This document shows positions 33,953 through 41,853 of a DNA stretch of 64,000 nucleotides, in pieces (position 1 is the stretch's first letter; each line of letters begins with the position of its first letter). The translations under genes were made by a program, and so were the position numbers. Below the pieces are notes generated by a model, which did not search any database, was not told the DNA's origin, and saw nothing but the letters and a program-made list of their open reading frames with translations. The stretch spans positions 3,298 through 67,297 of the forward strand of contig DASSBN010000078.1 in assembly GCA_035698665.1 (NCBI GenBank), written 5' to 3'. This stretch comes from DATEOR01 sp035698665 (GTDB taxonomy: Bacteria; Actinomycetota; Thermoleophilia; Gaiellales; Gaiellaceae).

Positions 33953-34393
33953 TTGACGCTCCGCGCACTTCTCCCCCTGGTGCTCGCCGGAGCCGCGCTC
34001 CTGGCTGCGGGCTGCGCGGGCCGGGCGGTCGACTCGAGCGGAGCGGACACGAACGCCGGCAAGACGCTCTTCTCCCAGAACTGCGGCGGCTGCCACGCGC
34101 TCGCCGACGCGGGCACGGTTGCGAACGTCGGCCCGAACCTCGACGATGCGTTCCGCGCCTCGCGCACGGAGAAGGGCGGAGATTTCGACGAAAGCACGAT
34201 CTTCGACGTCACGCTCGACCAGATGAGGCTCGCGGCCCCACCGATGCCCCGCTTCGACACCGGCCCGCAGGCGCTCACGGACGAGGAGCTGCACAACATC
34301 GCGGCCTACGTCGCGTCCGTCGCCGGCCTGCCGCCGCAAGCGGCGGGCGGAACGGGCACAGCCGGCGCCACGGGCGCGACCACCACTCCCTGA
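33953..34393 (+). CDS. Lipoprotein cytochrome c
   Basis: 146 residues. Signal LPLVLAGAALLAAGC with lipobox Cys21, then a class I cytochrome c domain with CGGCH (Cys44, Cys47, His48) and a Met ligand in APPMPRF. The heme-binding set is complete. A tail rich in Gly/Thr/Ala follows. Held outside the membrane, it could feed electrons to the caa3-type oxidase encoded 2-6 kb away, though the oxidase has its own fused cytochrome. TTG start at 33953, three bases after the STAS gene; its TGA overlaps the next ATG. Confidence 0.88.
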   Translation: MTLRALLPLVLAGAALLAAGCAGRAVDSSGADTNAGKTLFSQNCGGCHALADAGTVANVGPNLDDAFRASRTEKGGDFDESTIFDVTLDQMRLAAPPMPRFDTGPQALTDEELHNIAAYVASVAGLPPQAAGGTGTAGATGATTTP

Positions 34394-34899
34394 TGACGAC
34401 GCTCCGCGGGGAGCGCGTCACCCTTCGGCCGCTCGAGGAGCGGGACAAGCCTCGTCTCGTCGAGATTCTGGAGGAGCCCGAAGTTGCGCGGTGGTTCGGC
34501 ATGAGCCCGGCGGAGGAGTCGGCCGACGAGTTCATCTCCGATCCGGAGGTGACGGGGTTTGCGATCGAGGTCGAAGGTGCGCTCGCCGGTGCGATCGGCT
34601 TCTACGAAGAGGACACTCCGGACTACCGCCACGCCGGGATGGACCTCTTCCTCGCCACGGAGAGCCAGAACCAGGGCCTTGGCCGTGAGGCGCTTCGGCT
34701 CGTCGCGCGCCATCTCTTCGAGGAGCGCGGCCACCACCGCCTGATCATCGACCCGGCCGCGGCGAACGCGCGTGCCGTCAGAGCCTACGAGAGCATCGGC
34801 TTCAAGCGGGTCGGCGTCATGCGCTCGTACGAGCGCGGGCCCGACGGAACCTTCCACGACGGCCTCCTGCTGGACCTCCTGCGCGACGAGCTGCGCTAG
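34393..34899 (+). CDS. GNAT acetyltransferase, aminoglycoside 6'-N-type or RimJ-like
   Basis: 168 residues. LRGERVTLRPLEERDKPRLVEIL opens a Gcn5 fold of the RimJ/AAC(6') group; motif A is LATESQNQGLGREALRLVAR and the exit strand HRLIIDPAAANARAVRAYESIGFKRVG follows. The E-E-D-T-P-D-Y sequence in the acceptor area resembles aminoglycoside-type enzymes, but without functional data resistance is only one possibility. ATG overlaps the cytochrome stop (TGATG). Its TAG overlaps the opposite gene in CTAG. Confidence 0.8.
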   Translation: MTTLRGERVTLRPLEERDKPRLVEILEEPEVARWFGMSPAEESADEFISDPEVTGFAIEVEGALAGAIGFYEEDTPDYRHAGMDLFLATESQNQGLGREALRLVARHLFEERGHHRLIIDPAAANARAVRAYESIGFKRVGVMRSYERGPDGTFHDGLLLDLLRDELR

Positions 34900-35555
34900 G
34901 CGGTTCGCCTCGCCCCGGCCTCGCGCTCGAGGTCGACGACCACGTGCGTGATGGGGAGGTCGAACCGCTCTTTGGCGCGCTCGACGACGCCGTGTTCCAA
35001 CCAGTTGGACCGGCCGGCCGGGTGCGTCGAGACGACGATCTCGTCGGCCGCGAACATCCGCAGAGCGTCCTCGATCGCCTGGCAGGGATCATCGTCCCCG
35101 ACGGTGCCTTGCGCATCGATCCCGTCGCGTGACAGGGCAGCGAGGGACTCGTCGAGACGGGCCTGGGCCGCGCCCCGCGCGGTGTCCTCGTCGGAGGTCC
35201 AGTGGCGGATGCGCGTGTTCAGGGCGGGCGTGACGACGAGTACCTGGGCATCGCGCTCCACCGCCCGGCGCACCACCTCGTCACGCAACGAGCGCCCCGC
35301 GACGGTCTCGTTCGCGACGACGAGGATCCGGTGCCGCCCGTCGGCGTCCCGGCTGCGGTCCCAGACCGCCGGCTCGACGACCTTGGGGTCGCTCGAGAAG
35401 TAGCGGTAGCCGACGACGGGCGCGAGGACGACGAATGCGACGAGCGCCGCCCAGCCGTTGACGAAGATGCCGACGAGCGCCACGGCGGCGAAGAGAGCGA
35501 CCACGGCGATGACGAAGCTGAAGGCCTCAGCCTCGGTCCGCACCGGGTTTCGCAT
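34896..35555 (-). CDS. Membrane-linked universal-stress-like protein
   Basis: 219 residues. Two hydrophobic helices (about 12-32 and 35-50) near the N-terminus anchor it, then a UspA-like alpha/beta domain (about 75-212): HRILVVANETVAGRSL, VVTPALNTRIRHW, EIVVSTHPAGRSNWLEHGVVERA and PITHVVVDLE. The ATP-binding pattern GxxGx9G(S/T) of classical UspA is missing. The sequence echoes the tandem USP protein 620 bases away, so they belong to one family. Both are inside the cytochrome oxidase operon, which is unusual. Shares CTAG stop with the GNAT gene. Confidence 0.78.
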   Translation of the reverse strand: MRNPVRTEAEAFSFVIAVVALFAAVALVGIFVNGWAALVAFVVLAPVVGYRYFSSDPKVVEPAVWDRSRDADGRHRILVVANETVAGRSLRDEVVRRAVERDAQVLVVTPALNTRIRHWTSDEDTARGAAQARLDESLAALSRDGIDAQGTVGDDDPCQAIEDALRMFAADEIVVSTHPAGRSNWLEHGVVERAKERFDLPITHVVVDLEREAGARRTA

Positions 35556-35570
35556 GTGTACCTCCCCTGG

Positions 35571-36176
35571 CTAGAGGACGTAGACCGTGGTGTACACCAC
35601 GATCCACATTACGTCCACGAAGTGCCAATAGATCCCCGGGATCTCCACTCCCAGGTGATCGTGCCCGGCCGGCCCGTAGTGGCCGCGGAGCGAGCGGACG
35701 AGCGCGATTCCGAGCAACGTCAGCCCGAGGAACACGTGGCATCCGTGCAGCCCCGTCAGGCCGAAGAACGTCGTGCCGAAGGCGAGATCGTGCGGGCTGA
35801 AACCGATCCGCGTGTACTCACGTGCCTGGATCAGAAGGAACGTCAGGCCGAGCCCGAACGTGATCGCCAGGCCGGCGATGAGGCCGGAGCGGTTGTTGCG
35901 CTTGATCGACTGGAGCGCCCAGTGCATCGTGAAGCTCGAGGACACGAGGATGATCGTGTTCAGAAGGGCGAGGTAGACCGGGAGCTCGTACGGCTTCGGC
36001 GGCCACTCGTCGTGCGGGACGGCCACGCGCGCGAAGAAGTAGGCCGAGAAGAACGACCCGAAGAGCATGACCTCCGACGCGATGAAGAAGTAGATGCCGA
36101 GGAGCCGCGAATCGACGCGTGAGCTGCGGTTCGCTACGGGAGGATGCGCGCCGTGCGCTTCCGCATGGGCGCTCAC
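35571..36176 (-). CDS. ctaE: Cytochrome c oxidase subunit III
   Basis: 201 residues, five transmembrane helices of the short subunit III form: LLGIYFFIASEVMLFGSFFSAYFFARV, LNTIILVSSSFTMHWAL, LTFLLIQAREY, TFFGLTGLHGCHVFLGLTLLGIAL, IYWHFVDVMWIVVYTTVYVL. The last segment is the family hallmark. GTG at 36176 overlaps the end of the tandem USP gene by 4 bases, so translation is coupled. Third of the oxidase subunits; heme A synthase and ctaB are not in the window. Confidence 0.92.
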   Translation of the reverse strand: MSAHAEAHGAHPPVANRSSRVDSRLLGIYFFIASEVMLFGSFFSAYFFARVAVPHDEWPPKPYELPVYLALLNTIILVSSSFTMHWALQSIKRNNRSGLIAGLAITFGLGLTFLLIQAREYTRIGFSPHDLAFGTTFFGLTGLHGCHVFLGLTLLGIALVRSLRGHYGPAGHDHLGVEIPGIYWHFVDVMWIVVYTTVYVL

Positions 36177-37000
36177 GCGACCACCTGCGCGGCTTCGGCT
36201 TCCTGCTGGGTGACGACGACGTGCGTGACCGGAAGCCCGAAGGACTTGATGCGGCCGAGGACGTCGCGGCGAAGCCAGCCCGAGGTCGCCTCGGGGAACG
36301 TCGAGACGATGATCTCGTCGACCTGCTCGTCGTGGATCGCGTTCTCCACGGCGACGACGGGATCGGGGTCGCCTAGATGGCCGCTCGCCCGGATCCCCGC
36401 ATCGGCCATGAGGCGGCAGATGGTGTTGAGCCTCCGCTCGGCGCCGACGGCGTCGGCCGGGATGACCACCGTGAACTCCGCCGGAGTGGCGGCGCTTCGC
36501 TCGTGAATCGCGTCGACGAGCGGCTGGCCGAGGACCGTCTGGTTGGCGAGCACGAGGACGTGGGCGCGCTCCCTCGGAGACTCGAGGTCGACGACCACGT
36601 GGTCGACCGGCTTGTCCGTCGCCTTGCGGGCGCGCTCGATCAGGTTCGCCCGCAGCCAGCTCGACCTCATCTCGCCGGGATGCGTGGAGATGATGATCTC
36701 GTCGGGCTCGTATTCGTGGATCGCGTCCTTGATCGCCTGCAGCGGATCGGGGTCGACCACGGCGCCGCGCGCGGCGATTCCGGCCTCGTGGAGAAGGTCG
36801 AGGGTCCGCCGCAGGCGCCGCTCGGCGCTCGAGCGCCGGCTGTCGGCGTAGACGACGAAGCCGGCCCGCGGCTCGTTCTGTGGGCTGATCACGGTCACGC
36901 GGATCGGCCCGTCGGCGGCACGGGTGCGCAGCGCGTCGATGAGCGACTTCCCGGCCACGGTCTCGTTCGCGACGACGAGGATGTGGCGAGGCTCGGCCAT
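36173..37000 (-). CDS. Tandem universal-stress-like protein in the oxidase operon
   Basis: 275 residues, two UspA-like halves (about 1-135 and 140-275), each beginning HILVVANETVAGKSL / HVLVLANQTVLGQPL and each carrying the motif STHP or STFP followed by a Trp-Leu helix and a VDHVVVDLE or VTHVVVTQQ strand. The G-rich ATP loop of classical USPs is absent. It sits between ctaD and ctaE, overlapping ctaD by one base and ctaE by four. Such tight coupling suggests a role tied to oxidase assembly or redox state; that is inference. Soluble, cytosolic. Confidence 0.8.
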   Translation of the reverse strand: MAEPRHILVVANETVAGKSLIDALRTRAADGPIRVTVISPQNEPRAGFVVYADSRRSSAERRLRRTLDLLHEAGIAARGAVVDPDPLQAIKDAIHEYEPDEIIISTHPGEMRSSWLRANLIERARKATDKPVDHVVVDLESPRERAHVLVLANQTVLGQPLVDAIHERSAATPAEFTVVIPADAVGAERRLNTICRLMADAGIRASGHLGDPDPVVAVENAIHDEQVDEIIVSTFPEATSGWLRRDVLGRIKSFGLPVTHVVVTQQEAEAAQVVA

Positions 37001-38952
37001 CAGTGCGAGATCACCTGTTCGCGTTCGGGCACCTCGGCACGGTCACCGTTCAAGACGGCGTGGCGCGCCCCCCGCACGCCGTACTCGTACGGACTGCCGA
37101 CGACCTGCGGGATCTCGTCGAAGTTGAAGGTCGGCGGCGGGGAGGAGACCTGCCACTCGAGGGTCAGGGCCCGCCACGGGTTTGCAGGGGCGATCGGGCC
37201 GCGTCGCCAGCTGACGATCATGTTGTAGAGGAAGACGATCGTCGAGGCACCGAGCGCGAAGGACGCGACGCTGATGACGAAGTTCAGGCTCCCGAAACGG
37301 TCCGCGTAGTCGGAGACGCGCCGCGGCATCCCCTGGAGCCCGAGCCAGTGCATGGGGAAGAACGTGACGTTGAAGCCCACAAACGTGAGCCAGAAGTGGA
37401 GCTTCCCCAGCCGCTCGTTGTACATGCGGCCGGTCATCTTCGGGAACCAGTAGTAGATCCCGGCGAAGATCGTGAAGAGGGAGCCGCCGAAGAGGACGTA
37501 GTGGATGTGGGCGACGATGAAGTAGGTGTCGCTCGCGTGGATGTCGATCGGGATCGAGCCCAGGTAGACGCCGGAAAGCCCGCCGATCACGAACATCGAC
37601 ACGAAGCCCAGTGCGAACAGCATGGGCGTCTTGAAGTGGATGCGCCCCTCCCAAAGCGTCGCGAGCCAGCTGAACACCTTGATGCCCGTCGGGATGGCGA
37701 TGAGCATCGTCGTCGCCATCATCGGGATGCGGAGCCAGGGCGACATCCCGGACACGAACATGTGATGGGCCCACACCGAGAAGCCGAGGACGAGGATGGC
37801 CATCAGCGACAGGGCCATGAGCCGGTAGCCGAAGACCGGTTTCCGGGCGAAGACCGCGATCACCTCCGACGCGATCCCGAATCCGGGCAGCATCATGATG
37901 TAGACCGCCGGGTGCGAGTAGAACCAGAAGATGTGCTGGTACCCGAGCGCGTACCCGTCACCTCCCGGCTCGAAGAAGTTCGTGTGCAGGACGCGGTCGA
38001 AGAGGATGAAGAACTGCGAGCCGGCGATGAACGGCGTCGCGAGGACGACCAGGGTCGACGTCGCGAAGTTCGCCCACACGAGGAGCGGCATGCGCCAGAA
38101 GGACATTCCCGGCGCGCGCATCGTGATGATGGTGACCAGGAAGTTGAGCGCCGTCATGATCGATGAGGCGCCCGCCCACTGGACCGCCATCTGGAAGAAG
38201 AGATTGCCCGGGGGCTGCTGCACCGAGAGCGGCACGTAGTTCGTCCAGCCCGCCGCGAAGGCGCCGCCTTCCGGCACGAGGAAGCTCGCGAGCATGATGA
38301 AGCCCGCGATCGGCAAGAGCCAGAACGAGAGCGCGTTCAGGCGCGGGAACGCCATGTCCGGCGCGCCCAGCATGAGCGGGATGACGTAGTTCCCGAGCCC
38401 CGCGAAAGCGGGGATCACGAATAGGAAGATCATGAGCGACGCGTGCACGGAGAAGAGCCCGTTGAACGTGTTGTTGTCCACGAACTGCATCCCGGGCCGG
38501 GCGAGCTCGGCGCGCATGAACATCGCCATGAGGCCCGCGGTGACGAAGAAGAAGATCGTCGTCACGAGGTACTGGACACCGATCACCTTGTGATCGGTGT
38601 TGACGCGGAAGTAGTCCTTCCACGAGCGGGCGCCATGCCCGGAGTGATCCTCGGGCCTCGTCGGCCGGCCGGACGCCCAGTAGAACCAGTAGTCGAAGCC
38701 GCCGATCCCGATCAGGAACCCGAGCGGGACGATCACCATCCACGCGGTCAGGAGCACCTGGAACTCCCAGAGCGGCGAGTAGTCGAGCGCCGCGCGGCAG
38801 CCGATGACGAGGAGCGTCGCGAGCCCGAACGCGAGCGGCGTCACCCAGGCAGCGCGGATCCAGCCACCCGTGGTCAGGCGGCGGCGCCACTTGCCCCTCG
38901 GCGGCGGCGCGGCGTGCGTCGTCGCGTGCTCGTGCTCGTGGACGACAGCCAT
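37000..38952 (-). CDS. ctaD: Cytochrome c oxidase subunit I (type A2 heme-copper oxidase)
   Basis: 650 residues, longer than the usual 530-560. The first about 105 residues add two extra helices and a His-rich start; the conserved core follows (VNTDHKVIGVQYLVTTI). Heme and copper ligands appear in HASLMIFLFV, HPAVYIMMLPGFG and VAHIHYVLFGG. Helix VI reads WFYSHPAVYIM, with the YS pair instead of the Glu found in A1 oxidases, placing it in type A2. Proton-pumping terminal oxidase with subunits II and III. GGGAGGGG lies 5 bases before ATG 38952. Confidence 0.93.
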   Translation of the reverse strand: MAVVHEHEHATTHAAPPPRGKWRRRLTTGGWIRAAWVTPLAFGLATLLVIGCRAALDYSPLWEFQVLLTAWMVIVPLGFLIGIGGFDYWFYWASGRPTRPEDHSGHGARSWKDYFRVNTDHKVIGVQYLVTTIFFFVTAGLMAMFMRAELARPGMQFVDNNTFNGLFSVHASLMIFLFVIPAFAGLGNYVIPLMLGAPDMAFPRLNALSFWLLPIAGFIMLASFLVPEGGAFAAGWTNYVPLSVQQPPGNLFFQMAVQWAGASSIMTALNFLVTIITMRAPGMSFWRMPLLVWANFATSTLVVLATPFIAGSQFFILFDRVLHTNFFEPGGDGYALGYQHIFWFYSHPAVYIMMLPGFGIASEVIAVFARKPVFGYRLMALSLMAILVLGFSVWAHHMFVSGMSPWLRIPMMATTMLIAIPTGIKVFSWLATLWEGRIHFKTPMLFALGFVSMFVIGGLSGVYLGSIPIDIHASDTYFIVAHIHYVLFGGSLFTIFAGIYYWFPKMTGRMYNERLGKLHFWLTFVGFNVTFFPMHWLGLQGMPRRVSDYADRFGSLNFVISVASFALGASTIVFLYNMIVSWRRGPIAPANPWRALTLEWQVSSPPPTFNFDEIPQVVGSPYEYGVRGARHAVLNGDRAEVPEREQVISH

Positions 38953-39004
38953 CAGTGCCCCTCCCAGTGATGCTGCCCCGCTTCTCGGTCGCGAGCACCA
39001 AGCG

Positions 39005-39066
39005 CTGCGAGGACGCAGGGAGCCCCGGTAATGGCCATTGCCGGGGCGACTGAGGACGACGCAGGG
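39005..39066. promoter_or_regulatory. 24-base palindrome flanked by direct repeats upstream of ctaD
   Basis: In the 163-base gap between ctaC and ctaD. Positions 39023-39046 form two 12-base arms, CCCCGGTAATGG and CCATTGCCGGGG, pairing fully apart from one T-G and with no loop. Related strings containing GAGGACG and CGCAGGG stand on both sides (39005-39020 and 39050-39066). Either an operator or an mRNA processing hairpin between the two cistrons. Confidence 0.45.
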
Positions 39067-39115
39067 CGCCGCGTGATCGCGGGCGAGAAGCAGGCGTGTA
39101 TTGCTGGGTGGGGCA

Positions 39116-40108
39116 CTAACTCTTCCCCGCCGTCTTCACGAGGTAGTCGACGAGGCTCTCGAGCTGGGCGTCCGTGAGCGACTCACCGAAGGTGCCTGGC
39201 ATCACGTTGGGCTGGAATCCGGGAGCTATTTCGGCGTTCGGGTTGACGATCGACTCGTGGATGAAGTCCGCGTTCTTCCCGACAAGCACCTTATCGAGAT
39301 CGGGACCGACTTCTCCCTCGGTGCCCGCGTCGGCGAGCCGGTGGCAGGAGCCGCACTGCTGAGTGAAGAGCGTCTTGCCGGCCGCTGACCCCGAGGCAGC
39401 TGCCTTCGCCTTCTCGTCGGCGACCCACTTCTCGAAGTCCGCCTGCGAGAGCACGAGCGCCTGCGCGCGCATGAGCGCGTGCCCGAGCCCGCAGAGCTCG
39501 GTGCAGATGACGGTGAATGTCCCTTCCTTCGTGGGCGTGACGAGCACGTCGGTCGTGATCCCGGGGACCGCGTCCTCCTTCATCCGCCACTCCGGCACCC
39601 AGAAGGAATGGATCACGTCCTTGGCCTGCAGCTTCAGCTCTGTGGTCTGGCCGATCGGAAGGGCGAGCACGCCACTCGTCACCTTCGAGTCGGGATAGTG
39701 GAAGGACCACGCGAATTGCTGCCCGGTCACCTCGACGACACGGTGGTTCGCAGGCACGGTGTCGATCTGGTTCAGGACGACGCCGCTGTAGATCGTGATG
39801 GCCGTGACGAGGGCGGCCGGAACCGCCGTCCACACGACCTCGAGCCCCGTGTGGCCGTGGATCGGCAGGCCGTCGTCCATGTCGTCGGGCGGCGCCCGGA
39901 ACTTCCAGACCGCGAAGAGCGAGACCCCCGCCACAAGGGCGAAGATGACGATGCAGATGATCGTGACGAACCAGTAGACGTTGTCGATCTTCAGGGCCTC
40001 GGCGGAGTCGGCCGGAGGAAGCCACGGGATGAGAACGGCGACGAGGGCGAGCGCCACCCCCACGGCGGCACCCACCAACACCATCTGAATGATCGAGCGT
40101 TTACGCAC
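39116..40108 (-). CDS. ctaC: Cytochrome c oxidase subunit II fused to cytochrome c (caa3 type)
   Basis: 330 residues. Signal/anchor helix (about 8-30), second helix (about 45-68), then the CuA cupredoxin domain (about 100-215) with the binuclear-copper loop CTELCGLGH and the Met. A cytochrome c domain (about 240-328) follows with CGSCH, and a Met in VMPGTF. The fusion takes electrons directly, without a bc1 or soluble cytochrome c, or from the lipoprotein cytochrome nearby. GTG start at 40108, divergent from a small membrane protein gene. Ahead of ctaD in the operon. Confidence 0.94.
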   Translation of the reverse strand: MRKRSIIQMVLVGAAVGVALALVAVLIPWLPPADSAEALKIDNVYWFVTIICIVIFALVAGVSLFAVWKFRAPPDDMDDGLPIHGHTGLEVVWTAVPAALVTAITIYSGVVLNQIDTVPANHRVVEVTGQQFAWSFHYPDSKVTSGVLALPIGQTTELKLQAKDVIHSFWVPEWRMKEDAVPGITTDVLVTPTKEGTFTVICTELCGLGHALMRAQALVLSQADFEKWVADEKAKAAASGSAAGKTLFTQQCGSCHRLADAGTEGEVGPDLDKVLVGKNADFIHESIVNPNAEIAPGFQPNVMPGTFGESLTDAQLESLVDYLVKTAGKS

Positions 40109-40208
40109 GAAGAGCCGCGGAATGACTAAGCCGCAGAAACCCTAACGCAACCGTATCCCGGTTAGGGGCTCGAACGTTCTTCCCAAGACCCTCAAGGAGG
40201 CTAACTAC

Positions 40209-40451
40209 ATGGGACTTGGTGTGAGCATCTTCCTCATCGCGGTCGGCGCGATTCTCGCGTGGGCCGTGAGCGTGGACACGAACGGCATCGACCTCAACAT
40301 GGTGGGCATCATCCTGATGATCGTCGGCATTCTCGGTCTTCTGCTCTCGCTCATCTTCTGGTCGACGTGGGGCGGCTTCGGCGGCTGGCGCCGCGAGACC
40401 GTCTACCGCGAGGGGTCCGACCCGTATTACGACCGACGACCTATGCCGTAG
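40209..40451 (+). CDS. Small two-helix membrane protein (DUF6458-like)
   Basis: 80 residues. Helix 1 (about 4-22, VSIFLIAVGAILAWAV), a short loop with DTNGIDLNMVG, helix 2 (about 30-50), then a basic, Tyr/Gly-rich tail (WRRETVYREGSDPYYDRRPMP). Such short actinobacterial proteins carry the same LIAVGAIL-AW-V and DxNGIDLxxVGxILM pattern; function unknown. An excellent Shine-Dalgarno, AAGGAGG, lies just before ATG 40209. Monocistronic with its own terminator. Start and end well defined. Confidence 0.83.
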   Translation: MGLGVSIFLIAVGAILAWAVSVDTNGIDLNMVGIILMIVGILGLLLSLIFWSTWGGFGGWRRETVYREGSDPYYDRRPMP

Positions 40452-40483
40452 GACGCGCGCGCAACGCGCGCCGAAAAGGAAAA

Positions 40484-40509
40484 GGGCGGCTCTCGGGCCG
40501 CCCTTTTTT
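40484..40509 (+). terminator. Rho-independent terminator after the 40209 gene
   Basis: Stem GGGCGGC / GCCGCCC with loop TCTCGG (40484-40503), followed by TTTTTT (40504-40509). This is the clearest intrinsic terminator in the window; on the other strand the flanking AAAAGG gives no U tract. Confidence 0.85.
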
Positions 40510-40559
40510 CTGCTCTGAATGTGCCACGCGCCCGCTTTCACGAGCGCGCGCCTGCCGTT

Positions 40560-40625
40560 TTAGAAGAGCCAGATCAGCAGGAGAATGATGAGTATCAGGA
40601 CGATAACTCCGCCACCGATGTACAT
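40560..40625 (-). CDS. 21-residue single-helix membrane micropeptide
   Basis: ATG TAC ATC GGT GGC GGA ... TAA gives a peptide of 21 residues beginning MYIGGG and then almost only Val, Ile and Leu, ending WLF: one transmembrane helix with a short polar head. A strong Shine-Dalgarno (GAGGAGGACGT then ATG) decides the start. Micropeptides of this kind are easily missed by gene callers. No domain or homologue was recognised with confidence. Downstream of it (minus strand) lies only the terminator of the convergent gene. Confidence 0.6.
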   Translation of the reverse strand: MYIGGGVIVLILIILLLIWLF

Positions 40626-40684
40626 ACGTCCTCCTCGTTCGGTTGGTGCGTTAACGACGAAGAGGCCGGTCCGGTTACGGGCTA

Positions 40685-41656
40685 TCAGACGAGACGCACG
40701 ACGAGCTTCGCGCCTGGCCCCTCGGCCTGGCGCGCCCAGGCCTCCGAGACCCGCTCGAGCGGATAGGTCTCGATCGGGAAGCTGAACTCGCCGCGCGCGG
40801 CGTGCGACACGAGCTCGGCGTAGGCGGCCCGACGCGTCTCGGCCGGAACGACGAAGTTCGAATAGCCGTAGATCTCGAGCTGCTTGCCGCGGACGATCCC
40901 GGAGGCGAGCGTGGCGGTCGGCCCGGCCGACTGTCCAATCTGGACGATCCGCGCACCCGGCGCTGCAGCCTCCGTGGCCGCGACGAGAGGCTCGCCCCAG
41001 AGCGGGTCGATCACGACCGTCGGGCCGTTCCCGCCGGCGGCGTCCTTGAACGCTGCGGCGACGTCATCCTGGTCGAGCCGAACGACCGCGTCCGCCCCGG
41101 CCTCCTTTGCGGCCTCGAGGCCTTCGGGCCGGCGGCCGGCCGCGACGATGCGCTCGGCGCCCATGACGCGCGCGGCCTGGACGGCGGCGAGACCGACAGT
41201 GCCGGTCGCCCCGAGCACGAGGACGCGGTCGCCGGGACCGGTCGCGGCGCGCCAGCACACCGGGAGCCAGCCCGCGAGTCCGGCTGTCCCGCAGGCGCCG
41301 GCGAGCTCGTCGGAGACCTCGTCCGGAAGGACGAGCGCCTCCTCCTCGCGGACCGTCGCCCGTTCGGCCAGCGTGCCGTCGCGCCCCCGGCCGCCAAGGC
41401 CGTCGTCGGAGACGTAGACACGCGTGCCCGGCGCGAGGGACTCCGCCTCGACCACGACGCCGACTCCCTCGGAGCCGGGAATGTACGGGGTCTTCGGGGG
41501 GCCGAGGTAGTGCTTGCCCGTCGCGAGCGCGATGTCGATGGGGTTCAGCGGGACGGCGTGGATCTCGACGAGGGCGCGGCCGTCCTCGCGCTCGGGCGCG
41601 TCGACGTCGCCGGGCTCGGCGGTCCCGCCGATCTCACGGATGAGCGCCGCCTTCAC
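40685..41656 (-). CDS. Quinone oxidoreductase / zinc-less MDR alcohol dehydrogenase
   Basis: 323 residues, medium-chain dehydrogenase fold. N-terminal GroES-like domain (1-120: PLNPIDIALATG, PYIPGSEGVGVV) without the zinc Cys/His ligands, then the Rossmann domain with GATGTVGLAAVQAARVMGA. That is the pattern of NADPH:quinone reductases (QOR, zeta-crystallin). Reduces quinones or enones with NAD(P)H; the true substrate is unknown. GTG start 41656; 26 bases upstream lies a 39-residue protein gene, probably in the same transcript. Confidence 0.86.
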   Translation of the reverse strand: MKAALIREIGGTAEPGDVDAPEREDGRALVEIHAVPLNPIDIALATGKHYLGPPKTPYIPGSEGVGVVVEAESLAPGTRVYVSDDGLGGRGRDGTLAERATVREEEALVLPDEVSDELAGACGTAGLAGWLPVCWRAATGPGDRVLVLGATGTVGLAAVQAARVMGAERIVAAGRRPEGLEAAKEAGADAVVRLDQDDVAAAFKDAAGGNGPTVVIDPLWGEPLVAATEAAAPGARIVQIGQSAGPTATLASGIVRGKQLEIYGYSNFVVPAETRRAAYAELVSHAARGEFSFPIETYPLERVSEAWARQAEGPGAKLVVRLV

Positions 41657-41682
41657 AGGCGGAGCCTAGCCGCGTGGCGGAA

Positions 41683-41802
41683 CTACCGTCGCCGCTCGCC
41701 GGGCCAGCCGCCGCGGCTGTCTCCGGTGCGTGAATCGGCGCCGTAGACGTAGGCGAGCGGACCCATGAGGCAGAGGAATGCGATGAGGAAAAGCTCGACC
41801 AT
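41683..41802 (-). CDS. 39-residue membrane protein upstream of the oxidoreductase
   Basis: ATG 41802 to TAG 41683. MVELFLIAFLCLMGPLAYVYGADSRTGD is one membrane helix (about 3-20), followed by a basic, Gly/Arg-rich tail (GGWPGERRR). A weak GGTGAG stands 8 bases ahead. Composition and third-position GC bias look coding, and a Y-G-x-D-S-R step is seen. Family not recognised. Placed in the same direction and 26 bases before the oxidoreductase gene, and divergent from the LysR gene. Confidence 0.6.
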   Translation of the reverse strand: MVELFLIAFLCLMGPLAYVYGADSRTGDSRGGWPGERRR

Positions 41803-41826
41803 TGGACTCACCGTGGCAGACGATTT

Positions 41827-41850
41827 TCATAAGAGCAAATCGAGTTATGA
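41827..41850. promoter_or_regulatory. Inverted repeat upstream of the LysR gene
   Basis: TCATAA and TTATGA (41827-41832, 41845-41850) form a perfect inverted repeat separated by 12 bases in an AT-rich patch just before the LysR start. The interrupted dyad fits a LysR-type autoregulatory site serving both divergent genes. Confidence 0.45.
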
Positions 41851-41853
41851 TTC

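Noticed and set aside
34393..34899. Antibiotic-resistance call for the GNAT protein
   Set aside because: Only general GNAT motifs are visible; a resistance function is not shown by sequence alone.
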